Of a DNA stretch of 8,139 nucleotides, positions 1-4,987 are shown piece after piece. Under the pieces are notes generated by a model, which saw only the letters and a program-made list of their open reading frames with translations, did not search any database and was not told the DNA's origin. A program made the position numbers and the translations under genes. Within the stretch, counting starts at the first letter, position 1; each line of letters opens with the position of its first letter. Origin of the DNA: Tychonema litorale BBK16 (lineage in GTDB: Bacteria; Cyanobacteriota; Cyanobacteriia; Cyanobacteriales; Microcoleaceae); contig NZ_JAKJHX010000094.1 in assembly GCF_021648855.1 (NCBI RefSeq), forward strand, positions 11,526-19,664, written 5' to 3'.

Positions 1-170
1 GTATCGAGAGTTTGCAAATTAATTTTCACAGGTTCCGAAAGCGGGTAAGTTTCGGCGATGAAGCTGGCGGAAGATAGGAGAATGAGTCCGGTAATGGTTA
101 AATTGACGGTTCTGCCAATTGGGGTTTCGATGTCTTCGAGATAAAATCCTATTTGCGATCGGGTTAACAT
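1..170 (-). CDS. Ion-channel/ion-transport family protein, N-terminal fragment
   Basis: Reading the minus strand from the ATG at 170 gives 56 codons open to the left window edge, so only the N-terminus is present. The protein has a short cytoplasmic stretch with the motif LEDIETPIGR (residues 11-20). A hydrophobic segment follows (about 21-39, rich in L, I, T and S) and fits a first transmembrane helix, then the sequence AETYPLSEPVK. This arrangement resembles the start of cyanobacterial six-helix ion transporters (Ion_trans, voltage-gated K+ channel type), where an acidic N-terminal stretch precedes S1. An in-frame ATG at 191 would add seven residues; neither start has a clear Shine-Dalgarno. 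The gene is divergent from the TerD-pentapeptide gene, with only 36 bases (171-206) between the two start codons. The pore and selectivity filter lie outside the window, so the family call rests on the N-terminal pattern alone. Confidence 0.65.
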   Translation of the reverse strand, partial: MLTRSQIGFYLEDIETPIGRTVNLTITGLILLSSASFIAETYPLSEPVKINLQTLD

Positions 171-182
171 AGATGAGATAAT
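153..182 (+). promoter_or_regulatory. Possible sigma70-type promoter for the TerD-pentapeptide gene
   Basis: TTGCGA (153-158) and GATAAT (177-182) are separated by 18 bases, giving a weak -35/-10 pair. A start of transcription near 189 would leave a leader of about 18 bases that includes GAGG at 196-199. The pair lies within and just upstream of the coding start of the divergent channel gene, so the two genes would share control DNA. The match to consensus is modest and could be chance. Confidence 0.25.
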
Positions 183-206
183 TAATAGCATTTCTGAGGT
201 AAGGGA

Positions 207-1787
207 ATGAGCATCGAATTAACTAAGGGTGAGAGATTTAATCTTTCTCAGGAAGTTCCTAATTTCAGTAAAATTGCGATCGCGCTAGGTTGGCAAGTCA
301 GCCAGACAGCACAAAACTGCGACATTGACGCATCTGTTTTTATGTTAACTGCTGGGGGTCGGATTCCCGATGAAAAGTATTTTGTATTTTACAACAATCT
401 GACATCGCCGGACGGTGCGGTGCGGCATTCAGGAGACAGTAGGAATGGACAAGTTGAGGGAGATGATGAGACGGTTTATGTGGATTTGAGTAAAATCAAT
501 TCGGCGATTCAGCAAATTGTGTTTGTTGTTACCCTTCACGAGGGACAGGAAAAGAATCAAAGTTTTAGTCAAGTGACAAATGCTTTTATCCGGCTTTACA
601 ATTCAGAGACTAGAAATGAGTTGATTCGGTATAATTTGAATCAGATATTTTCGCAAGAAACGGCTTTGGAATTTGGACGTTTGTATCGGAAGAATGGGGA
701 CTGGAGGTTTCAGGCGGTGGGACAGGGATATAATGCTGGGCTGCAAAGTTTTGTGGATAAGTATCATGTTGAGAATGCGGTTGAGAAGGGCGCGAATGTT
801 GGTGGGAAGGTTGATGATGCTGAGGTTGTGAGGCGGTTTAGCGATCGGGTGGATCAGCAATTGCGGGAAGAATCGGTAGAACAGCCGATCGCTACTCCTG
901 TGAATGGGGATAAAGTACAATCTGAGGAAGAGGCAAAAATAGATGATTCTGCACTAGAAAATCTGGAAGCAGCTATGAGTTCTGAGGAATTTTTGCAACG
1001 GTATAATCAGGGAGAACGAGATTTTACAGGGATTAACTTAGCAGGAGTAGACTTGAGCGGAAAAACTCTGGAATATCCTATTAGTTTAAGTCAAGCCAAC
1101 CTGAGTAATGCCAACCTGAGTAATGCCAACCTAGTTAAGGTAAACTTGATAGGGGCTAACCTGCAAGGAGCAAATTTGAAATCCACAAATCTGCAACAAG
1201 CCGATTTAATTCAAGCTAACTTGAGTGGCGCTAACTTAACTAAGGCAAATTTGAATTATGCAAGACTGATTCAAGCGAATTTAAGTCAAGCAAAATTGAG
1301 CGAGACACAATTGAATAGTGCGAACCTGACTACAGCCAATTTAAGTAGTGCCAACCTCACTCAGGCAATCTTAAATAGCGCTAATTTGATAGGAGCAGAT
1401 TTAAGTCAAGCCAAAGTAACTAAAGTTAACCTATCTTATGCTGATCTAAGGGGGGTTAAGCTTAATGGGGTAAGTTTAGTTGCAGTAAACCTTGATGGAG
1501 CTAACCTAAAAAATGTAAATTTGAAAGTGGTAAGTTTGATCGGATCTAGTCTTGCTCAAGCTAATCTCAGCGGTCAAAACTTGAGTGGCTTAAACCTGTC
1601 TGGAGTTAGCTTTTACAATGCTAACTTGAGTGGAGCAAACTTAACTTCAGCAAACCTGTGCGGAGCAAATTTGAGTTATGCAAATCTAGAAAAAGCTAAC
1701 CTGAAAGATGCTAACTGGGTTGGAGCAAATATGGCAAATGCAAAACTCGCAGGCGCAATTATGCCAGATGGCACAATTCACGAATAA
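207..1787 (+). CDS. TerD domain fused to a long pentapeptide-repeat beta-helix
   Basis: The protein has 526 residues and three parts. Residues 1-187 form a TerD-like domain (tellurite/stress family, Ca2+-binding beta-sandwich). Its landmarks are GERFNLS, DIDASVFML (39-47), FVFYNN (59-64), SGDS (75-78), GDDETVYVDL (85-94), VTNAFIRLYN (123-132) and AVGQGYNAGL (170-179). The acidic residues D39, D41, D77, D86 and D87 sit where TerD proteins bind calcium. Residues 188-260 are a hydrophilic, probably flexible linker. Residues 271-521 are about 50 pentapeptides of the A(N/D)LXX type. From 297 to 521 there are 45 in unbroken register; one extra residue, P291, interrupts the earlier ones. At four repeats per turn this predicts a right-handed beta-helix of about 12 coils. 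There is no signal peptide or membrane segment, so it should be cytoplasmic. The start is supported by GAGG at 196-199, seven bases before the ATG. Both domain calls are firm; the biological role is unknown. Confidence 0.93.
   Translation: MSIELTKGERFNLSQEVPNFSKIAIALGWQVSQTAQNCDIDASVFMLTAGGRIPDEKYFVFYNNLTSPDGAVRHSGDSRNGQVEGDDETVYVDLSKINSAIQQIVFVVTLHEGQEKNQSFSQVTNAFIRLYNSETRNELIRYNLNQIFSQETALEFGRLYRKNGDWRFQAVGQGYNAGLQSFVDKYHVENAVEKGANVGGKVDDAEVVRRFSDRVDQQLREESVEQPIATPVNGDKVQSEEEAKIDDSALENLEAAMSSEEFLQRYNQGERDFTGINLAGVDLSGKTLEYPISLSQANLSNANLSNANLVKVNLIGANLQGANLKSTNLQQADLIQANLSGANLTKANLNYARLIQANLSQAKLSETQLNSANLTTANLSSANLTQAILNSANLIGADLSQAKVTKVNLSYADLRGVKLNGVSLVAVNLDGANLKNVNLKVVSLIGSSLAQANLSGQNLSGLNLSGVSFYNANLSGANLTSANLCGANLSYANLEKANLKDANWVGANMANAKLAGAIMPDGTIHE
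276..283. repeat. HIP1 palindrome
   Basis: A perfect GCGATCGC, the highly iterated palindrome typical of many cyanobacterial genomes. It lies inside the TerD coding region. Confidence 0.9.
1095..1130 (+). repeat. 15-bp tandem duplication inside the pentapeptide region
   Basis: The unit GCCAACCTGAGTAAT occurs twice without mismatch (1095-1109 and 1110-1124), followed by six bases of a third copy. Each unit encodes ANLSN. Elsewhere the pentapeptide region keeps the protein pattern but not the exact DNA, so this looks like a recent duplication within the gene. Confidence 0.9.
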
Positions 1788-1855
1788 ATTAAAGTTTGTA
1801 GTAAGGGCTCTCGTCCTCAGCAATGGAAGGAATAGGGTGTGCTTTTAAACCCGGA

Positions 1856-1936
1856 GATCCCCCCTAACCCCCCTTAAGAAGGGGGGGACAAGAGTATTCT
1901 CAAAGTCCCCCTTCTTAAGGGGGATTTAGGGGGATC
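1856..1936. repeat. Long palindromic C/G-run repeat (MITE-like), possible terminator
   Basis: A left arm (1856-1889) and a right arm (1905-1936) are near-perfect reverse complements around a 15-base A/T-rich loop. Each arm starts or ends with GATCCCCC and has an internal near-palindrome, CCCCCTTAAGAAGGGGG, so the element could fold as one long hairpin or as a cruciform with sub-hairpins. The arms differ by a few bases in the C and G runs. Such C/G-run palindromes are a common class of interspersed repeat in filamentous cyanobacteria. It sits 69 bases after the TerD-pentapeptide stop and could terminate its transcript. The rest of the 1788-2023 gap shows nothing I can identify. Confidence 0.8.
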
Positions 1937-2023
1937 GAGACTCGACTATAAGCGACATTTATTATGGGTTTCAGTCTTAAGTTGACACCAATGGTCAGAT
2001 GTGCCTCGCCCTAGAAATAGATT

Positions 2024-2581
2024 ATGATTAGTGTGAAATGTCAAATACATAGATTTTTGATGAATGAATCTAACACGGAAATTATAGAATCTACCCTCAG
2101 ATGGATGACGGAGTTTGTCGAATTACCCCATTCTGTTTTCGGCGATTTACCAGTTTGTCCCTTCGCTAAAAAGGCACGGTTGGCAAATCAAATTTTATTT
2201 AAAGTAGAGCGGTTTTCAGCGCTGACTGAGTTCGATCGCGATTCTGCCATAATCCAATCGATTCATGAATTTTACAATTCCGATTTTGAAATAATGTTAG
2301 TTATTAATCCTGAAAAAACAGCAATCAGTGCGCCGCAAACTCAAGCATTAATAGAAAAACTCAATAATAATATTTCAGAGCTGGGTTTGCTGGCTTTTCA
2401 CGTTCATCCCGATGAAGATTTTAATATTGACGGGCTTCATACTAGGAGGGCACCGTATCCGGGTTTCACTGTTCAAGTAAATTCTACGCTGAAGCCTGCT
2501 TCCGATGCTTTAGAGAAAACTGAATATTACAAAAATTGGACGGCCGAACAACTAAAATGTTTCGGGATTCCGAGAAATTGA
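2024..2581 (+). CDS. Conserved hypothetical protein with a DUF1415-like motif pattern
   Basis: The 185-residue protein has no signal peptide or membrane helix. Three motifs stand out: VCPFAKKAR (44-52), preceded by a TLRWMTEFV helix; HVHPDEDF (126-133); and TRRAPYP (140-146). The order of an RW helix, CPFA, a His-Pro motif and an R-x-PYP motif resembles the DUF1415 family, whose biochemical function is not established. I suggest that relation from memory of the pattern, not from a search. C45, H126, H128 and the following acidic residues could bind a metal, but this is inference. Start choice is uncertain. The first ATG has no good Shine-Dalgarno, and an in-frame ATG at 2060 (MNESN...) also lacks one but may be nearer the family start. 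It lies 84 bases upstream of ndhM on the same strand and might be co-transcribed with it. Confidence 0.7.
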   Translation: MISVKCQIHRFLMNESNTEIIESTLRWMTEFVELPHSVFGDLPVCPFAKKARLANQILFKVERFSALTEFDRDSAIIQSIHEFYNSDFEIMLVINPEKTAISAPQTQALIEKLNNNISELGLLAFHVHPDEDFNIDGLHTRRAPYPGFTVQVNSTLKPASDALEKTEYYKNWTAEQLKCFGIPRN

Positions 2582-2624
2582 CGATCGCCCTTAATCTCTT
2601 CATCCCTGCGCCTCTCCCAGCCCT

Positions 2625-2630
2625 TACAAT
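2625..2630 (+). promoter_or_regulatory. Possible -10 box for ndhM
   Basis: TACAAT at 2625-2630 lies 35 bases before the ndhM ATG, in the 84-base gap after the preceding gene. No convincing -35 hexamer is visible 17 bases upstream, so this is only a candidate. Confidence 0.25.
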
Positions 2631-2665
2631 AAGTTCAGCAAAAAATCTTTACAGATCAAGAACTT

Positions 2666-3010
2666 ATGCAGCTCAAGTCCACAACCCGCCATATTCGCAT
2701 ATATACCGCCATCCTCGAAGACAACGAACTCGTACCCAGTAACGATCTTTTGACACTGGACATTGACCCAGATAACGAACTCAACTGGAATGACGAGTCA
2801 GTCAAACAGGTGTATGCCAAGTTCGACCAACTGGTAGACTCCTACGAGGGTGAAGACTTGACGGAGTACAATCTCCGCCGCATTGGTTCGGAATTGGAGC
2901 ATTTGGTGCGATCGTTCTTACAGAAAGGCCAAGTCAGCTATAACCTCAACAGCCGCGCTGTCAACTACAGCATGGGATTGCCTCAAGTGGATGCCAAAAT
3001 TCACCTCTAA
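2666..3010 (+). CDS. ndhM: NAD(P)H-quinone oxidoreductase subunit M (NdhM)
   Basis: NdhM is a small peripheral subunit of the cyanobacterial and chloroplast NDH-1 complex. NDH-1 drives cyclic electron flow around photosystem I, respiration and CO2 uptake at the thylakoid membrane. NdhM belongs to the oxygenic-photosynthesis-specific set of subunits that helps bind ferredoxin-linked parts of the complex. The 114-residue product matches the family along its whole length: KSTTRHIRIYTA (4-15), LTLDIDPDNELNW (29-41), DLTEYNLRRIGSELEH (64-79), LQKGQVSYNLNSR (85-97) and YSMGLPQV (101-108). This length is usual for the family. No strong Shine-Dalgarno precedes the ATG, but the N-terminus aligns with the family start. 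The gene is intact, and it converges on the small hypothetical gene downstream with 37 bases between the stop codons. Confidence 0.95.
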   Translation: MQLKSTTRHIRIYTAILEDNELVPSNDLLTLDIDPDNELNWNDESVKQVYAKFDQLVDSYEGEDLTEYNLRRIGSELEHLVRSFLQKGQVSYNLNSRAVNYSMGLPQVDAKIHL

Positions 3011-3014
3011 GGGC

Positions 3015-3037
3015 GATGGGAGATGGGGAGATGGGGA
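3015..3037 (+). repeat. Short tandem repeat GATGGG(G)A
   Basis: Three consecutive units (GATGGGA, GATGGGGA, GATGGGGA) lie between the convergent stops of ndhM and the next gene. It is purine-rich simple sequence with no coding sense here. Confidence 0.8.
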
Positions 3038-3047
3038 GGATCTGCTT

Positions 3048-3380
3048 TTATTCTTCTTCCTTCTTCCTTCCCCCCTTGGGTAGGGGGGGTTCTTCTTCCT
3101 TGTCCTCCGCATCCTCAGCATCAACTGAACAATTGGGATCGCGATCGCGCTCTAAAAACTGTTTCACGGCAATTTGGCGGTTGGCCATAAACTGGCCCCA
3201 AGCGCCCGGAAATACGCGATCGAGTGTTTCTACCAGCGCCCAAACCTCAAGATTCATTACTTTGTAGTAATGACCGTGAGAATGCTTAATCCTGGTCAGC
3301 ATTTCGTCTACCTCAACTGCGGCAGGAAGTTTTGGGTCGGGAAAATTTTCTGGAAAGGCGCTGGATTCCTGTGGGGGCAT
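3048..3380 (-). CDS. Small conserved cyanobacterial hypothetical protein with a repeat-derived C-tail
   Basis: Reading from the ATG at 3380 gives 110 residues. The well-formed core is about residues 20-80, with VEVDEMLTRIKHSHGHYYKV (22-41), NLEVWALVETLDRVFPG (43-59) and FMANRQIAVKQFLER (64-78). It is a compact, probably alpha-helical and soluble domain; I know such proteins only as uncharacterised cyanobacterial ones. Residues 85-110 are of a different kind: acidic (DAEDAEDKEEE), then PPLPKGGRKKEEE. They are encoded by polypyrimidine repeats and a C-run/G-run palindrome, so the natural stop may have been lost to a repeat insertion. The frame stays open upstream to an ATG at 3494, which would add 38 residues. 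I reject that start because the extension runs through hairpin DNA next to the IS element and has unprotein-like composition. No clear Shine-Dalgarno marks 3380. Confidence 0.7.
   Translation of the reverse strand: MPPQESSAFPENFPDPKLPAAVEVDEMLTRIKHSHGHYYKVMNLEVWALVETLDRVFPGAWGQFMANRQIAVKQFLERDRDPNCSVDAEDAEDKEEEPPLPKGGRKKEEE
3070..3089. repeat. C-run/G-run hairpin within the C-terminal tail
   Basis: CCCCCCT (3070-3076) and AGGGGGG (3082-3088) form a 7-bp stem around TGGGT. The hairpin is flanked on both sides by TTC-rich pyrimidine runs; 3051-3077 is an unbroken 27-base pyrimidine tract. It is translated on the minus strand as PPLPKGG. The style resembles the larger palindrome at 1856-1936. 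Confidence 0.75.
3141..3148. repeat. HIP1 palindrome
   Basis: A perfect GCGATCGC within the minus-strand hypothetical gene, overlapping partial copies on both sides. Confidence 0.9.
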
Positions 3381-3462
3381 GGCTAAATACTCAACAGCTT
3401 GGAGAGGCGGGTGACATAAAACTTTACTTGGGAAATTGGGGCACGATGCACTGTGTTTTAGC

Positions 3463-3660
3463 GTGGTAAAATACCACTTGTCAGTACAAGACATTAAAAC
3501 CCCCGGACTAAGGGAAAGTTACGACCGAGGAGCTTAGTTGCAAGACTAGGATAGCAGACCGCCATTTTTGGCACAAGGATTGCGCCCGGAAACCCTAACA
3601 GCAGGAGTCCCGCAGTCTAACGGTACGACCTTGAGTGACGGGAGGAATGCGCGTGAGGCT
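3463..3660 (+). other. Gene-free, hairpin-rich region upstream of tnpB (IS left end and/or structured RNA)
   Basis: No gene is supported between 3381 and 3724, but the stretch is full of inverted repeats. GTGGTA/TACCAC closes a 3-base loop (3463-3477). CTTGT/ACAAG closes a 4-base loop immediately after it (3477-3490). ACTAAG/CTTAGT pairs 3507-3512 with 3533-3538. GCCA/TGGC lies at 3561-3572. At 3608-3643 a long imperfect hairpin stacks TCCCG/CGGGA, CA/TG, TC/GA, AA/TT and GGT/ACC around an ACG loop. Left ends of IS200/IS605 elements carry subterminal hairpins recognised by the Y1 transposase, which could explain the first pair. The downstream G/C-rich 110 bases look more like a folded RNA. 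IscB elements carry an upstream omega RNA (HEARO), but the protein here is TnpB, so that comparison is only suggestive. The left boundary of the insertion is not established. Confidence 0.5.
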
Positions 3661-3709
3661 TACCCCCTGAACAAATTATCTATAAACGCAACAGAATTTC
3701 TTCAATACG

Positions 3710-3718
3710 TGATACAAT
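3710..3718 (+). promoter_or_regulatory. Extended -10 promoter at the start of tnpB
   Basis: TGATACAAT combines a TGN extension (3710-3712) with the -10 hexamer TACAAT (3713-3718). No -35 box is obvious upstream, as is usual for extended -10 promoters. Transcription would begin at about 3725, the A of the tnpB ATG, which would make the message leaderless. This agrees with the lack of a Shine-Dalgarno before that ATG. Confidence 0.45.
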
Positions 3719-3724
3719 CTTGTC

Positions 3725-4930
3725 ATGAAACAAGTCCTGACAGTATCTTGCAAGCTCCAAGTAACACCTGAACAGTCCATCAAAATTGATGCAACCCTTC
3801 AGGCGTTCGCTAATGCTTGTGAATACGTGAATAAAACTGTGTTGCCAACTCTGACAAATGAATTGGCGATGCAATCCTTGGTATATCAGAATGTCAGAGA
3901 TATGTTTGGACTTTCGGCGCAGTTGGCAATCCATGCTATTAGACGGGTTTCTGGCAACAGAAAAACAGCTAAAAAAGATGGGAAGGCAGTCAGCAGCTTT
4001 GCTCCTACTAGCGTCACTTACGATACCCGTATTTTCTCTTTCAGGGAAAAAGATTGGACAGTAAGTCTGACTACTACTGGTGGTAGGGAACGGTTTGTAT
4101 TGGCTATCGGTAACTACCAACTTGGATTACTGAAAGGTCAAAATCCCAAGACTGCTACTTTGTGCAAACGCAAAGATGGTAGTTACTATCTTAATATTCA
4201 GCTTGAATCTATGCCCGCCGAGCCGCCACCTTGCGATCGAGTTTTGGGTTGTGACTTGGGTAGGACTGATATTGCAGTTACTTCTGATGGAGATACATTT
4301 AGCGGCAAAGAGATTACCAAAGTTAGAAATCATTATGCCAAGTTGAGAGCAAATATCCAGCGAAAAGCCACGAAAGGCACACGTAGTTGTCGGCGCAGAT
4401 GTCGAGAACTGTTGAAACGGTTGTCGGGCAAGGAGAAACGCTTTCAGACTTTGGTAAATCACACCATCAGTCACCGTATCGTAACCAGTGCTAAAAGCAA
4501 AAACCAAGTTGTCGTTTTGGAAGATTTGACTGGAATCAGGGAACAAACAAATCAGCAGCCACGCTCAAAAAAAGAGCGGAGACTTAGCAATAGCTGGGCA
4601 TTCTTTCAGTTGCGCCAATTCCTAATCTACAAAGCTATAAAGCATAGCGTAAAGATTTTGTTTGTTGAGCCTAGATACACTAGCCAAATGTGCCACAAAT
4701 GCAATCATATTCACCCTGTACAGGGTGAATTTTATAGAAACGGTAAAAAGTTTGCTTGTGGTCATTGTGGATGGAAAGGTGATGCCGACTTAAACGGCAG
4801 TAAGAATATTGCTGCTATTGGGGCTTTCGTAAATAAGCCCGAAGGTTCGAGATTGTTTTGCAATGTGCAAGATCATTTCAGGGCTATTGAAAGCACACAC
4901 TGTACCTGTACTCAGGTCAGTGGTGGGTAA
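3725..4930 (+). CDS. tnpB: TnpB, RNA-guided DNA nuclease of an IS1341-like element
   Basis: TnpB proteins are omega-RNA-guided nucleases, ancestors of Cas12, that cut DNA next to a target-adjacent motif and help the transposon persist. The 401-residue product has the usual length. It has an N-terminal OrfB/helix-turn-helix region (about 1-80) and a split RuvC domain. Catalytic residues are D177 in GCDLGRTDIAV, E266 in VVLEDLTGI and D355 in DADLNGSKNI. The zinc finger uses C323, C326, C345 and C348 (CHKC...CGHC). All expected residues are present and the frame is intact, so the enzyme may be active and is not a catalytically dead TldR-like derivative. The basic region 200-240 and LSNSWAFFQLRQFL (287-300) are typical. 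The last ten or so codons (THCTCTQVSGG) coincide with a strong RNA hairpin, so their sequence is probably shaped by the overlapping omega RNA. The ATG at 3725 gives the standard N-terminus and lacks a Shine-Dalgarno. Confidence 0.95.
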   Translation: MKQVLTVSCKLQVTPEQSIKIDATLQAFANACEYVNKTVLPTLTNELAMQSLVYQNVRDMFGLSAQLAIHAIRRVSGNRKTAKKDGKAVSSFAPTSVTYDTRIFSFREKDWTVSLTTTGGRERFVLAIGNYQLGLLKGQNPKTATLCKRKDGSYYLNIQLESMPAEPPPCDRVLGCDLGRTDIAVTSDGDTFSGKEITKVRNHYAKLRANIQRKATKGTRSCRRRCRELLKRLSGKEKRFQTLVNHTISHRIVTSAKSKNQVVVLEDLTGIREQTNQQPRSKKERRLSNSWAFFQLRQFLIYKAIKHSVKILFVEPRYTSQMCHKCNHIHPVQGEFYRNGKKFACGHCGWKGDADLNGSKNIAAIGAFVNKPEGSRLFCNVQDHFRAIESTHCTCTQVSGG

Positions 4931-4968
4931 TTTACGCGCTAAAATAGTTCGGATCAGCACTGGGCTGA
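4858..4968 (+). ncRNA. Candidate omega RNA (reRNA) scaffold overlapping the 3' end of tnpB
   Basis: Four hairpins lie nearly end to end on the tnpB strand. The first is TTGCA/TGCAA with loop ATG (4858-4870). The second is TTTCA/TGAAA with a 7-base loop (4876-4892). The third is a 13-bp stem (4894-4925) made of CAC/GTG, CACTG/CAGTG and ACCTG/CAGGT, with single-base bulges at 4897 and 4903 and a TACT loop. The fourth is TCAGC/GCTGA with loop ACTGG (4954-4968). The first three are inside the coding region. TnpB omega RNAs characteristically cover the 3' end of tnpB and extend to the element's right end, with the guide taken from flanking DNA. The exact 3' limit is unknown. A guide would come from DNA just upstream of, or at, the start of the phosphatase gene. 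Confidence 0.65.
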
Positions 4969-4987
4969 AAGGCGTCTAGGAACCCTT

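Larger units (their letters stand above)
3463..4987 (+). mobile_element. IS200/IS605-superfamily element of the IS1341 (tnpB-only) type, ends approximate
   Basis: The element is defined by a complete tnpB, hairpins upstream of it and hairpins at and just after its 3' end. There is no tnpA (Y1 transposase), so mobilisation would need a transposase in trans. IS605-type elements have no terminal inverted repeats and make no target duplication, so the sequence cannot fix the ends. The left end is probably between 3463 and 3510 and the right end between 4930 and 4988. It sits between a minus-strand hypothetical gene and the phosphatase gene, almost touching the start of the latter. Confidence 0.65.

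Noticed and set aside
1080..1780. Regularly spaced short repeats resembling a CRISPR-like array
   Set aside because: The period is 15 bases and in frame; the repeats encode A(N/D)LXX pentapeptides within one long gene, with no spacers.
1982..1987. Perfect TTGACA as a -35 box for the gene at 2024
   Set aside because: No -10 sequence is found at 16-19 bases; the nearest A/T-rich hexamer is about 24 bases away.
3381..3494. N-terminal extension of the minus-strand hypothetical protein to an ATG at 3494
   Set aside because: The extra 38 residues run through two tight hairpins next to the IS element, look unlike protein and precede the conserved core; the ATG at 3380 is the better start.
3495..3724. 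Group I or group II intron, or a known riboswitch, upstream of tnpB
   Set aside because: I could not find intron core or domain V sequences, nor a recognisable riboswitch aptamer; only hairpins are supported.
3568..3771. Plus-strand reading frame of 67 codons overlapping the start of tnpB
   Set aside because: It crosses the hairpin-rich leader, has no recognisable protein features and overlaps tnpB in another frame.
3680..4546. Minus-strand reading frames of 139-146 codons opposite tnpB
   Set aside because: They are antisense to well-conserved TnpB coding sequence and show no domain pattern.
3725..4930. IscB instead of TnpB
   Set aside because: There is no HNH insertion in the RuvC domain and no IscB-type N-terminus; the C-x-x-C zinc finger and D-L-N motif are TnpB-like.
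3725..4930. Domesticated, nuclease-dead TnpB acting as a transcription regulator (TldR-like)
   Set aside because: The RuvC residues D177, E266 and D355 are all present, so loss of catalysis is not supported.
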